NCBI GenBank assembly: GCA_002402465.1
Contig: DHFW01000009.1
Span: 111,680 to 156,295, forward strand
Direction: 5' to 3'
Length of the DNA: 44,616 nt
From: Bacteroidales bacterium UBA4814
GTDB lineage: Bacteria > Bacteroidota > Bacteroidia > Bacteroidales > UBA7960
The notes beneath the pieces are model-generated. The model worked only from the letters and a program-made list of their open reading frames with translations, did not search any database and was not told the DNA's origin. Shown one piece after another: positions 17,128 through 24,645 of the stretch. Every line of letters starts with the position of its first letter. The stretch's first letter is position 1. Both the position numbers and the translations under genes were made by a program.

Positions 17128-17580
17128 ATGGAACCATTGATTAAGCTCAGATCCTTTACCAATGAATTGCGTCTCTATGAAGATCATCTTGAAGGGGAGT
17201 TCTTTGGAGAGGATATTGTGGCGGCTTTTGGGAACCGTTTTTATAGTCTTAAATACCAGGAGGTGCTTTCGGTCAATATTACCGAAAGTCCTGATCGATA
17301 CATGATACTGCTGGAGATTGATTTTGCCGAGAAACCGGAATTTGAGAAAAAGCACCTTCATCCCTCCAACCTTTTTTTCAGGAAGTCACGCAAGGAAGAA
17401 GTGAAAAACTGCCTGCTGGCCAAAGCCATCATTGATTACCTGCGCCAAAACCCTTTTGATAGTGCAGCGATTAATCGCATCCTTTCGCCCGAAAATGAGG
17501 AGTTCCTTGATCAGTTCAGCAGTGAGTTTAGTTTTTTGAAGAGAAGAAAGCCTTTTTCGGCCAATTTTAGTTTCTTTTAA
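17128..17580 (+). CDS. Uncharacterised 150-aa protein
   Basis: Starts at ATG 17128 (MEPLIKLRSFTNELRLYEDHLEG); a GTG at 17089 would add 13 residues of low quality. The sequence is mixed alpha/beta with a PH-like opening (LYEDHLEGEFFGEDIVAAFGNRFYSLKYQEVLSV) and a basic KSRKEEVKN stretch. It ends in a helical DYLRQNPFDSAAINRIL region and FSFLKRRKPFSANFSFF. There is no signal peptide or membrane segment. The N-terminal half resembles proteins that convert a membrane- or lipid-related PH fold, but that is only an impression. It lies upstream of the FkbM methyltransferase gene with a 125-bp gap. Confidence 0.65.
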   Translation: MEPLIKLRSFTNELRLYEDHLEGEFFGEDIVAAFGNRFYSLKYQEVLSVNITESPDRYMILLEIDFAEKPEFEKKHLHPSNLFFRKSRKEEVKNCLLAKAIIDYLRQNPFDSAAINRILSPENEEFLDQFSSEFSFLKRRKPFSANFSFF

Positions 17581-17705
17581 CCAGCCGTTGAAGACTTACG
17601 GAGTTTTTTTATTCGGGTAAGATAAAGAGCCTTGCTTTTACCTCTCTCCGCTTTGTTTTACAGCCAGGGATTGTGTAACATTGCAATGGCATAATCTGTT
17701 TCTTT

Positions 17706-18560
17706 ATGAACCTGCTGGCTGGCATCACAAGGCGAATTTTAAGGTTGCCCTTTCTGCGAAAGCATTATTACGGCATTTACATAAAGGTGCTTAAACCGCT
17801 CGGTTTGTTCAGAAACACCTCGCTGATTCACCACTATGATGAAGGGCTGAAAATCAAGCTGAATCTTGGCGACTGGTTGCAGCAGCAGATTTATTTTTTT
17901 GATGCCTTCGATGAGCGGGGACTGCTTTTCCTGAAAAAGAACCTGAAAGAAGGCGATGTGTTTGTAGATGTAGGAGCCAATATTGGTTGCTACACACTGG
18001 TGGCCGCCAAACTGGTTGGGCCAACCGGAAGGGTATTTGCCTTCGAGCCGGTGAGCTTTGTTTTCGAACACCTTCAATTCAATTTGCAGCTTAACGGATT
18101 TAGCCAGGTAATACCCGAGCGACTGGCTTTGCTCAATAAGCCCGGGAGCGTTGAATTGCATATTGCCAATAAGGAAAATCTGGGAATGTCGAGCATCTTT
18201 CATCACGATACGGAAAGCGGAATTACAGAAAGGGCTGAGGCTGTTAGCCTTGATGATTATGTCGCTGGGGCGGGAATAGACCAAATAAATATTGTAAAAA
18301 TCGACATTGAAGGCGCTGAGCTGGAAGCCCTCATGGGAATGGAACAAAGCCTGAACCGGTTTCGCCCACTGCTGATTGTGGAAATTAGCGATGAAGTGCT
18401 TCACACTGATGCTATCCGTAAACAACAAACCCTCGAATGGCTGAAAAAACACCGCTATGTAAGGAAATGGCTGAGTCTTTCTGGTCAATTGCTTGACCAA
18501 CCTGATAAACACTCGGGCAACTATTTCAATTTCGTCTTTTTGCCCGAAGAAAATCTTTAA
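17706..18560 (+). CDS. FkbM-family SAM-dependent methyltransferase
   Basis: A 284-aa protein with a Rossmann methyltransferase core. The SAM-binding motif I is VFVDVGANIGCYTLVAA near residue 80, followed by the acidic motif II GRVFAFEPVSFVFEHL near 112. The FkbM-specific VSLDDYV near 180 and IVKIDIEGAELEAL near 198 are clear. Members O-methylate sugars or polyketide hydroxyls. The target is unknown here because no glycan or polyketide cluster is adjacent. The first 40 residues (RILRLPFLRKHYYGIYIKVL) are basic and may contact membrane or substrate. The next gene is zur, which seems unrelated and has its own promoter. Confidence 0.88.
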   Translation: MNLLAGITRRILRLPFLRKHYYGIYIKVLKPLGLFRNTSLIHHYDEGLKIKLNLGDWLQQQIYFFDAFDERGLLFLKKNLKEGDVFVDVGANIGCYTLVAAKLVGPTGRVFAFEPVSFVFEHLQFNLQLNGFSQVIPERLALLNKPGSVELHIANKENLGMSSIFHHDTESGITERAEAVSLDDYVAGAGIDQINIVKIDIEGAELEALMGMEQSLNRFRPLLIVEISDEVLHTDAIRKQQTLEWLKKHRYVRKWLSLSGQLLDQPDKHSGNYFNFVFLPEENL

Positions 18561-18605
18561 ATTTTGTTGGGATCATTTTTCTTTAGGGAATAACCTGAAA
18601 ATGCT

Positions 18606-18629
18606 TAAATTTGCAACAAGGTTGCAAAT
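18606..18629 (+). promoter_or_regulatory. zur promoter overlapped by a perfect inverted repeat (probable Zur box)
   Basis: TAAATTTG (18606-18613) is a perfect TAnnTTTG -7 element. Overlapping it, ATTTGCAAC (18609-18617) and GTTGCAAAT (18621-18629) form a perfect 9-bp inverted repeat with a 3-bp centre. It can also be read as TTGCAA-N5-TTGCAA, the spacing used by some Fur-family regulators. The position directly over the promoter of a Fur-family gene argues for autorepression by zinc-loaded Zur. Confidence 0.7.
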
Positions 18630-18641
18630 ATTTTTGCTTTT

Positions 18642-19052
18642 ATGAATGAGATATTTTCCTTGCTGGAGACAAACAAGCTTTCGCGCACGCCCTGCCGCAT
18701 TGAGGTGCTTAAAACCTTGAAGCTGGCCGGCTCGGCACTTTCGGAAGCAGAAATTCGCGAAAAGATTGGCGATCACTTTGACCGCACCACGGTTTACCGC
18801 ACCCTTCGCTGCTTTCTGAAGGAGGATGTGATTCACAGCATTTCGCTCGATGGGGGAGAGGTGCGCTATGCTCTTAGCCCCCATACGGAAGTGGCCCATA
18901 GCAGTCATCATGTGCACTTCTTCTGCCACGATTGCAACAGTGTGTACTGCATCTCCCACCAGGCTTACAAAACTCCTGAACTGCCAATAGGGTTTATGGC
19001 GGAAAGCTTTGATTTGCTCATTCAGGGAAGTTGCAGGAAGTGTAAGAAGTGA
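18642..19052 (+). CDS. zur: Fur-family transcriptional regulator, probably the zinc regulator Zur
   Basis: A 136-aa Fur-family repressor. The N-terminal winged helix contains RTPCRIEVLKTLKLAGSALSEAEI and the recognition helix region FDRTTVYRTLRCFLKEDVI. The C-terminal dimerisation domain carries the His-rich SSHHVHFFCHDC and the final CRKC, giving the two CxxC pairs of the structural zinc site. Zur assignment is inferred from the adjacent znuACB genes on the same strand. It senses cytoplasmic zinc and would repress uptake when zinc is plentiful. Only one likely operator was found, so zur and the transporter may share a transcript across a 297-bp repeat-bearing gap. Confidence 0.85.
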   Translation: MNEIFSLLETNKLSRTPCRIEVLKTLKLAGSALSEAEIREKIGDHFDRTTVYRTLRCFLKEDVIHSISLDGGEVRYALSPHTEVAHSSHHVHFFCHDCNSVYCISHQAYKTPELPIGFMAESFDLLIQGSCRKCKK

Positions 19053-19152
19053 GAGGGTGAGAAAATGGGAAGATGAGAGAATGGGAAAATGAGAAAGTTA
19101 GAATACAGGAAAGAGGAGGGTGGTCGCATGCCCGCAGGGCCAGCCAAGAGTA

Positions 19153-19188
19153 GCCCTGGGTCGCCCGGCAAAGCAATGCACCCAGGGC
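19153..19188. repeat. REP-like hairpin between zur and znuA
   Basis: GCCCTGGGT (19153-19161) pairs with ACCCAGGGC (19180-19188) across an 18-nt loop. This GC-rich segment (about 19119-19197) stands out from the purine-rich A/G sequence around it and looks like an inserted palindromic unit. Confidence 0.55.
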
Positions 19189-19196
19189 GAAGGGTG

Positions 19197-19316
19197 GAAG
19201 ATGTGAGGATGAGAAGATGAGAAGATGTGAAGATGAGAAGATGAGAAGATGTGAAGATGAGAAGATGAGAAGATGTGAAGATGTGAAGATGTGAGGATTT
19301 GAGGATTTGAAAAGAT
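19197..19316. repeat. 8-bp tandem repeat (GAAGATGW)n upstream of znuA
   Basis: About fourteen 8-bp units of the type GAAGATGA or GAAGATGT run without a gap. Part of the array has a 24-bp higher order (A-, A-, T-ending unit). The flanks (19053-19105 and 19318-19349) are degenerate forms of the same purine-rich sequence. The array lies entirely between zur and znuA and ends about 35 bp before the znuA start. It is a microsatellite whose copy number could vary between strains. Confidence 0.8.
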
Positions 19317-19349
19317 AAAAATTGGAAATTAGAAATAATAAAAGGAAAA

Positions 19350-20231
19350 ATGAGAAAGAGAGATTTTATGAGATTAATGGCTGTATTGTTCATTATGCTT
19401 GGGGTTATGAGTGGTTGTGGGGAGAGAGAAAGGAAAGGAGATGTAGTGTCGGTGAGTATTTTACCAGTAAAGTATTTTATTGACCGGCTCACGGATAATG
19501 CCTTGGAGGTGAACGTAATGGTTCCGCAGGGGGCCAGCCACGGCACCTATTCGCCTTCGGCTCGGCAGATGCAGCGGCTTTCCGATTCGGGCATTTATTT
19601 CCGTATCGGCTATCTGGGTTATGAGCAGGCCTTTATCCGCAGGCTCAACGAGCTGAACCCGGAAATGAAAGAGGTGAATCTTTCGAATCATGTGGAGCTG
19701 ATTCGAGGCAAACCCATCGTGCATGGCGACCATTTGCACGAAAGCGGCGTTGATCCGCATATTTGGATGTCGCCGGCCGTGATGCTCAGCCTGCTGCCTG
19801 TCTTTAAAGATGTCCTTGTGGAGGCTTATCCTGAGTTTCAGGAAGCGGTGGAGGTCAATTACCCTTCCCTGTATGCCGATGTGGAGCGGGTTCATTTGCA
19901 GATGCAGGAAATTACCCAAAGCATTTCGCAGAAACGGTTTTTGATCTTTCACCCGGCACTGACTTATCTGGCCCGCGACTATGGCATGGAGCAGGTGTCC
20001 ATTGAGCACGAAGGCAAGGAACCCTCGCCCGGTCAGCTCAGCCAGCTCATTCGCGAGGCCCGTGCCGAAACCATTCCCATTATCTTTATCCAGGAAGAAT
20101 ACGACCAGCGCAATGCTGAACTGGTAGCCGAGGAGACTGGTGCCCAAATCATACAAATCAACCCACTATCGTACGACTGGATGAAGGAAATGAACGACCT
20201 GATGGAGGTTTTTAAACAATACCTGCAATGA
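19350..20231 (+). CDS. znuA: Zinc ABC transporter, substrate-binding lipoprotein (ZnuA-like)
   Basis: A 293-aa cluster A-I binding protein. The N-terminus is a lipoprotein signal with lipobox VMSGC (Cys23), so it is tethered to the envelope. Metal-ligand regions are GASHGTYSPS (His64), a His-containing loop HGDHLHESGVDPHIWMSP around residues 120-135, FHPALTYLARDYG near 199 and a C-terminal acidic segment QEEYDQRN. The loop is short compared with the long His-rich loop of E. coli ZnuA. It captures zinc (or manganese) for ZnuCB. Its stop overlaps the znuC start by 4 bp (ATGA). The upstream 8-bp repeats lie close to its ribosome-binding region. Confidence 0.9.
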   Translation: MRKRDFMRLMAVLFIMLGVMSGCGERERKGDVVSVSILPVKYFIDRLTDNALEVNVMVPQGASHGTYSPSARQMQRLSDSGIYFRIGYLGYEQAFIRRLNELNPEMKEVNLSNHVELIRGKPIVHGDHLHESGVDPHIWMSPAVMLSLLPVFKDVLVEAYPEFQEAVEVNYPSLYADVERVHLQMQEITQSISQKRFLIFHPALTYLARDYGMEQVSIEHEGKEPSPGQLSQLIREARAETIPIIFIQEEYDQRNAELVAEETGAQIIQINPLSYDWMKEMNDLMEVFKQYLQ

Positions 20232-20971
20232 ACAAACCCCTTGTTAAACTCAATGATGTCAGTACCGGCTATTTCTCAGATACCGTGCTGCGCAATGTGA
20301 ACCTTGAAATTCATGCCAAGGATTTTATAGGTATCATAGGTCCCAACGGAGGTGGCAAAACCACCCTTGTAAAAGCCATTCTAGGCCTATTGCCCCTATT
20401 CAAAGGCAAGATCACCTTCCCGCAGGGTAAGGTCAGGATGGGCTACCTGCCGCAAATTTCGGCCATCGACAAGAGCTTCCCCATTACCGTGAAGGAGTTG
20501 GTGGGCTCGGGTCTGAAGGCGAAGAATCCCTGGTTTCCCCAGCTTACCCGGGAGCAGAAAAAACAAGTCAGTAACCTTATTGCTGAAGCAGGTTTGTCGA
20601 GTCAATCACATAAACCCATCGGAGAGCTTTCGGGCGGACAGATTCAGAAAGCCTTCCTGAGCCGTGCCCTGATTAATGAGCCGCAACTGCTCATCCTCGA
20701 TGAGCCCAACACTTTCGTGGACAAGGGCTTTGAAAAAGAGCTGTATCAATGGCTTAAGGTGCTGAATGAAAAGATGGCCATACTGCTGGTATCGCACGAT
20801 ATTGGTACCATTACGCCTTTGGTAAAGACCATTGCCTGTGTAAACGTTTACCTGCACTATCACCCTTCCAACCAGCTAACCGAAGATTTGCTGAAAGTGT
20901 ATAATTGCCCGGTTGATATCATTGCCCATGGGCCAGTGCCGCACCGGGTGCTAAAGGAGCATGGCTTATGA
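20228..20971 (+). CDS. znuC: Zinc ABC transporter ATPase (ZnuC-like)
   Basis: A 247-aa ABC ATPase that drives metal import. Walker A is GPNGGGKTT (38-46), the Q-loop lies in RMGYLPQ, the signature LSGGQ near 137, Walker B LLILDEP near 157, and the switch His in LVSHD near 187. The C-terminal LHYHPSNQLTEDLL segment is typical of zinc/manganese importers. It is translationally coupled at both ends by 4-bp ATGA overlaps with znuA and znuB, so the three proteins should be made in step. Confidence 0.93.
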   Translation: MNKPLVKLNDVSTGYFSDTVLRNVNLEIHAKDFIGIIGPNGGGKTTLVKAILGLLPLFKGKITFPQGKVRMGYLPQISAIDKSFPITVKELVGSGLKAKNPWFPQLTREQKKQVSNLIAEAGLSSQSHKPIGELSGGQIQKAFLSRALINEPQLLILDEPNTFVDKGFEKELYQWLKVLNEKMAILLVSHDIGTITPLVKTIACVNVYLHYHPSNQLTEDLLKVYNCPVDIIAHGPVPHRVLKEHGL

Positions 20972-21801
20972 GCGAGATATTTACCATAATGGAATACGCC
21001 TTTTTCCGTAATGCCATGGCGGCTGCCGTGCTTACCAGCTTACTGGCAGCTATGGTGGGCACCTACATCGTTTCGCGCAAGATCGTTTTTATAAGCGGGG
21101 GCATCACCCACGCTTCATTTGGCGGTATCGGCATGGCCTATTTTTTGGGGCTCAACCCCCTGTTGGGTGCAGCGGTCTTTGCTGTGCTCACTGCAACCGG
21201 CATCGAGTGGGTGTCGCAAAGGGGAAAGGTGCGCGAAGACAGTGCCATTGCCATACTGTGGTCGCTGGGAATGGCCCTGGGTATCATTTTCGTGTTTATG
21301 ACCCCAGGCTACACGCCCAATCTCATGAGTTTTCTTTTTGGAAGCATACTCTCTGTTGGCCGGGCCGAGCTTTATATGCTTTTGGCTTTTTGCCTGTTGG
21401 CAGGTGTGTTTTTCTGGTTGTACCTGCGGCCGGTGGTGCATACCGCATTCGATCCTGAGTTCTCTAAAATCATGGGGCTCCCCGTAGGGTTTTTCCGTTA
21501 CACCATGTCCATTATCATTGCCCTGGCCATTGTCATCAGCATTCGGTCGGTAGGTATCATCCTGGTGCTTAGTTTGTTTACCATTCCGCAAATCACCGCC
21601 ATGCTCTTTACGCGCAACTTTGCCAAAATCATCCCCCTGGCTGCCTTGTTTGGCGTGGTCGGTTCATTGGCCGGACTGTTTTCCTCATACTTTTTCGATA
21701 TCCCTTCAGGGGCCGCCATCATCTTTTTCCTTACATTGCAATATTTGCTGGTGAAACTTCTGGTGATGGTGCGCGATCATCTGAACAGGGATAAAAACTG
21801 A
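20968..21801 (+). CDS. znuB: Zinc ABC transporter permease (ZnuB-like)
   Basis: A 277-aa polytopic inner-membrane permease of the ABC-3 family, with about eight hydrophobic segments. The first spans residues 12-35 (AAAVLTSLLAAMVGTYIVSR). The family region FISGGITHASFGGIGMAYFLG follows, and GFFRYTMSIIIALAIVISIRSVG lies in the second half. It forms the zinc channel energised by ZnuC. The gene overlaps znuC by 4 bp, and the next gene begins 42 bp later. Confidence 0.93.
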   Translation: MSEIFTIMEYAFFRNAMAAAVLTSLLAAMVGTYIVSRKIVFISGGITHASFGGIGMAYFLGLNPLLGAAVFAVLTATGIEWVSQRGKVREDSAIAILWSLGMALGIIFVFMTPGYTPNLMSFLFGSILSVGRAELYMLLAFCLLAGVFFWLYLRPVVHTAFDPEFSKIMGLPVGFFRYTMSIIIALAIVISIRSVGIILVLSLFTIPQITAMLFTRNFAKIIPLAALFGVVGSLAGLFSSYFFDIPSGAAIIFFLTLQYLLVKLLVMVRDHLNRDKN

Positions 21802-21843
21802 AAGGAAGGTTTTAAAAAAGCTTCTTGTTTTAAATTACTATTT

Positions 21844-22842
21844 ATGCCGAAAACAATCAACTGGGGCATCATAGGCCCGGGGCGCATTGCCCATAAATTC
21901 GCACAAGATTTGCTGCTGGTAAAAGATGCCAGGCTTTATGGCGTTGCTTCGCGCGATGAGGAGAAAGCCCGGAGCTTTGCTGCCCAATACGGAGCGGAAA
22001 AATCTTATGGCAGCTACGTGGCCCTGCTCAGCGATCCGGCCATTGATGTGGTTTACATTGCCACCCCGCATCCGTTTCATTACCCTAACACCATGCTTGC
22101 CCTTGAACATGGCAAGTCGGTGCTTTGCGAAAAGCCATTCGGCATGAACGCAGGCGAAGCGGAGCGCATGATTGCCGAGGCCAGGAAACGGCATCTTTTT
22201 TTGATGGAAGCCTTCTGGACCCGTTTCATCCCGGGCACCGAAAAGTTCCTTGAGCTTTTAAAGTCTGGAGTCATTGGAGAGCTGCAATTTGTAACCGCCG
22301 ATTTCGGCTTCTTTGGCGATCCAGACCCAAACAAGCGCGTACTCAACAAAGCCCTGGGCGGCGGCTCGCTGCTCGATGTAGGTATTTATCCCGTGTACCT
22401 GAGCTTATTGCTGTTTGGTGCTCCGGTAAACATTAGTGCAATGGCTTCATTTACTGAAACAGGCGTCGATGGCGTTTGCTCCATGCTCTTTAACCATGCC
22501 GAAGGGCAAAAAGCCATTTTGCATTCCTCTGTGATTGCCGACACCCCAACCGAAGCCATGATTTATGGCACTGAAGGCTCCATAAAACTGCATACCCGAT
22601 TCCACCATCCACAACGAATCACCATAACAAAAAACGACGGGTTTCTTGAAACCATTGATATTCCTTACTCCGGCAATGGTTACTTTCACGAAATTTCGGA
22701 GGTGGTAAATTGCCTTCAGAACGGCCTGACTGAAAGCGAAAAAATGCCCCATTCCATGAGCATTGACCTGATCACCACCCTCGACCGGGTGCGCAGGGAG
22801 ATTGGTTTGAAATACCTCGAAGATGAGAAATTGAGTAGATGA
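21844..22842 (+). CDS. Gfo/Idh/MocA family oxidoreductase
   Basis: A 332-aa NAD(P)-dependent enzyme. The N-terminal Rossmann fold has the motif WGIIGPGRIAHKF (residues 6-18), the GVASRDEEKARSFAAQYG segment and the EKPFGMN motif near 97 with the conserved Lys. The C-terminal sheet domain starts near 125 with EAFWTRFIPG; DVGIYPVYLSLLLFG carries the conserved substrate-binding residues. It resembles the dimeric dihydrodiol/xylose dehydrogenase branch. The substrate is probably a sugar or cyclitol but not determined. It follows znuB by 42 bp on the same strand, perhaps by read-through. It is the last gene before the sequence character changes. Confidence 0.88.
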   Translation: MPKTINWGIIGPGRIAHKFAQDLLLVKDARLYGVASRDEEKARSFAAQYGAEKSYGSYVALLSDPAIDVVYIATPHPFHYPNTMLALEHGKSVLCEKPFGMNAGEAERMIAEARKRHLFLMEAFWTRFIPGTEKFLELLKSGVIGELQFVTADFGFFGDPDPNKRVLNKALGGGSLLDVGIYPVYLSLLLFGAPVNISAMASFTETGVDGVCSMLFNHAEGQKAILHSSVIADTPTEAMIYGTEGSIKLHTRFHHPQRITITKNDGFLETIDIPYSGNGYFHEISEVVNCLQNGLTESEKMPHSMSIDLITTLDRVRREIGLKYLEDEKLSR

Positions 22843-22885
22843 GTAAAAGTAAAGAGCTTTTGAAATACACCTTTAAAAAAAGCTA

Positions 22886-23155
22886 TTAAAAAATGTTTCT
22901 GTCCGATAAAAATGAATGGTATTTTTTCATCAGGGTAAAATATAGTTCCTCAAAGAAAGCACTGTCCCTGTTCCGCAAACCTTCATAGGCTCTACTCTTT
23001 AAAAGAATGTCAATTTGCACTGTTGAAACATGAAAACAAGTCATTTTGACACCTATAAACCATTGGCGTATTTTTTGAATAAGGTAGCGTGCCATTTTAT
23101 CATGAGTTCGAAATAAATTAAAGGTTGTGGTTAATGTTGAATGCTGTTTTTTCAT
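22886..23155 (-). CDS. Doubtful small ORF, unknown
   Basis: An 89-aa reading frame starting MKKQHSTLTTTFNLFRTHDK, with the second half RAYEGLRNRDSAFFEELYFTLMKKYHSF looking protein-like and helical. It has no recognisable domain, signal peptide or promoter. It fills otherwise empty DNA, which is the main support. It could be a decayed remnant left at the junction of the acquired block. Confidence 0.3.
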   Translation of the reverse strand: MKKQHSTLTTTFNLFRTHDKMARYLIQKIRQWFIGVKMTCFHVSTVQIDILLKSRAYEGLRNRDSAFFEELYFTLMKKYHSFLSDRNIF

Positions 23156-23227
23156 TAACCGTTTGCTTTTATTTGTGACTCGATTACAGCTTCAGCATCC
23201 CACAAACATTTTACGGAAATTTATAGA

Positions 23228-23255
23228 GTTCTGTTTTCGGAGATAAAAACAGAAC
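23228..23255 (+). promoter_or_regulatory. 10-bp inverted repeat upstream of the cbpA-like gene
   Basis: GTTCTGTTTT (23228-23237) and AAAACAGAAC (23246-23255) form a perfect inverted repeat with an 8-bp centre, 26 bp before the ATG. It could be an operator or a leader hairpin. It does not match the CIRCE heat-shock element. Confidence 0.55.
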
Positions 23256-23281
23256 ACGGTTATTCATAGTAATTATAGGTT

Positions 23282-24235
23282 ATGGAATATAAAGACTACT
23301 ATAAAATTTTGGGGGTATCTAAATCAGCCAGTCAGGATGAAATAAAAAAGGCATACCGAAAACTGGCGGTGAAATATCATCCCGATAAAAATGCGGGAAA
23401 CAGAGAGTCTGAGGAAAAGTTTAAGGAAATTGGTGAAGCCTATGAAGTACTGAGAGACCCTGAAAAAAGGAAAAGATACGACCAGCTTGGCGCAAACTGG
23501 AACCAGTACCAGAATGCCGGTTACGGAAGCGGAGATTTTGGTTTTTCCAGTTTCGGCGGAACTTCCCCGGGCGGGGGTAGCGCCTTTTATTACGAAGGCG
23601 ACCTGGATGATATTTTTGGCAGTTCGGGTGAAGGATTTTCCGATTTCTTCAAGAGCTTTTTTGGCGGAACCGGCCGGGCAAAACGTTCAGGATTTAGCAA
23701 GAAACAAAAAGTAACAAAGGGCAATGATTTACATACCGAAATGGAAATCACCCTGGCCGAAGCCTATTCAGGAACTACCCGAATACTGAACGTGGACGGT
23801 GAAAAGCTTAGGGTTAAAACAAAACCCGGCGCCTATACCGGGCAGGAGCTGCGTATCAGAGGGAAAGGCGGACATGGTTTAAACGGTGGACAAAGAGGCG
23901 ACATTTACATCAAAATAAAAGTGCTGCCCGACGCGCGATACATTGTTAACGGCAACGATTTAATTCTGAAAACCGATATCGATTTGTACACCGCCGTCCT
24001 GGGAGGAAATGTGGAAATAGACACTTTCGCCGGCAGGCTAAATGTTAAAGTACCGGCAGGTTCGCAAAACGGCAGTAAACTGCGCTTACGCGGAAAAGGA
24101 ATGCCGGTTTACGGAAAACCCGGACTGGCAGGAGACTTGTTCGTACAACTCAATGTGGTTATCCCCCGCAACCCCGGACCGGAGGAGTTGAACCTGTTTA
24201 AAAAGCTTAGAGAGTTAAATAAAACCAAAGTATAA
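23282..24235 (+). CDS. CbpA/DnaJ-like co-chaperone (J-domain, no zinc domain)
   Basis: A 317-aa type II J-protein. The J-domain (residues 4-70) has HPD at 33-35 and the family helix EKFKEIGEAYEVLRDPEKRKRYDQLG. A Gly/Phe/Ser-rich linker (about 75-140) follows, then two C-terminal beta domains, the first with GNDLHTEMEITLAEAYSGTTRILN and GQELRIRGKGGHGLNGGQRGDIY. The Cys-rich zinc module of DnaJ is absent. It would stimulate Hsp70 ATPase and deliver unfolded clients; CbpA-type proteins also bind curved DNA. It heads a rightward set of five genes and is preceded by a strong inverted repeat, which suggests regulated, stress-linked expression. Confidence 0.9.
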   Translation: MEYKDYYKILGVSKSASQDEIKKAYRKLAVKYHPDKNAGNRESEEKFKEIGEAYEVLRDPEKRKRYDQLGANWNQYQNAGYGSGDFGFSSFGGTSPGGGSAFYYEGDLDDIFGSSGEGFSDFFKSFFGGTGRAKRSGFSKKQKVTKGNDLHTEMEITLAEAYSGTTRILNVDGEKLRVKTKPGAYTGQELRIRGKGGHGLNGGQRGDIYIKIKVLPDARYIVNGNDLILKTDIDLYTAVLGGNVEIDTFAGRLNVKVPAGSQNGSKLRLRGKGMPVYGKPGLAGDLFVQLNVVIPRNPGPEELNLFKKLRELNKTKV

Positions 24236-24253
24236 CTGTTAGTATTATTGAAA

Positions 24254-24607
24254 ATGCTTGCAAAATACCATCAATACAACCTTTTGAATCCTGCTCTTGA
24301 ACAATTTATGAGCAGGATGAATGAGCGGATATACAGCCGTTACGCGAGTGATCTGCTCGACCATTTGCTGCGCTCCGCTGAATTCGATATGGATAATTCA
24401 GTGAAAAAAACCATTGCCGTTTTCCGGATGACAGGCATACCTGTTCATGAACATATTTGCAGTATTTACCGCTCTTATTCACAAGGAATCAGAAAGGACT
24501 GGAGGCTTTCTGAACTGGCATGCAGCCTCATCATATTAACGTCAGACTCAACCAGCAGCAAAATAAGAGAGGTTCAAAACGAATTGCTCGATTTTTACGG
24601 GTTATAA
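24254..24607 (+). CDS. Uncharacterised 117-aa helical protein between cbpA-like and GT4 genes
   Basis: From ATG 24254 (MLAKYHQYNLLNPALEQFM); a TTG at 24248 would add two residues. The whole chain looks helical, with several Arg/Tyr positions (MNERIYSRYASDLLDHLLRSAEFD, ICSIYRSYSQGIRKDWRLSELACSLIIL). No signal peptide, membrane segment or known domain is apparent. In other bacteria cbpA is followed by the small modulator cbpM, and this gene holds the same position, 18 bp after the J-protein. I see no MerR-like helix-turn-helix to support that identity. A role as partner of the J-protein is inferred from position only. Confidence 0.65.
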   Translation: MLAKYHQYNLLNPALEQFMSRMNERIYSRYASDLLDHLLRSAEFDMDNSVKKTIAVFRMTGIPVHEHICSIYRSYSQGIRKDWRLSELACSLIILTSDSTSSKIREVQNELLDFYGL

Positions 24608-24645
24608 ATGTTTAATTGTTAATCAGTGTATTAAAAAAAGAGGAG

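Larger units (their letters stand above)
22843..23281. other. Intergenic stretch at the left edge of the stress/glycan block
   Basis: A 439-bp A/T-rich region. It holds a weak stem (AGCTTTT 22855-22861 with AAAAGCT 22878-22884), a doubtful leftward 89-aa ORF, and the inverted repeat in front of the cbpA-like gene. No TAnnTTTG element for the rightward operon was found. No attachment site or direct repeat was seen. Confidence 0.4.

Noticed and set aside
16946..17140. Rightward 64-codon frame after cutC
   Set aside because: It spans the CCCCCT hairpin and has no protein-like character; treated as intergenic.
17739..18512. Leftward 257-codon frame opposite the FkbM methyltransferase
   Set aside because: Antisense shadow of a gene with clear SAM-binding motifs.
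19022..19546. Leftward 174-codon open frame with repeated SSHLLIFT units
   Set aside because: It is the translation of the 8-bp microsatellite on the opposite strand and overlaps the real zur and znuA ends; composition is pure low complexity.
19461..20156. Leftward 231-codon frame opposite znuA
   Set aside because: Antisense shadow; ZnuA has signal, lipobox and metal ligands in the sense frame.
23228..23255. CIRCE/HrcA heat-shock operator
   Set aside because: Arms are GTTCTGTTTT/AAAACAGAAC, not the TTAGCACTC/GAGTGCTAA of CIRCE.
24254..24607. CbpM identity for the 117-aa protein
   Set aside because: Position fits, but no MerR-like helix-turn-helix or CbpM motif is visible.
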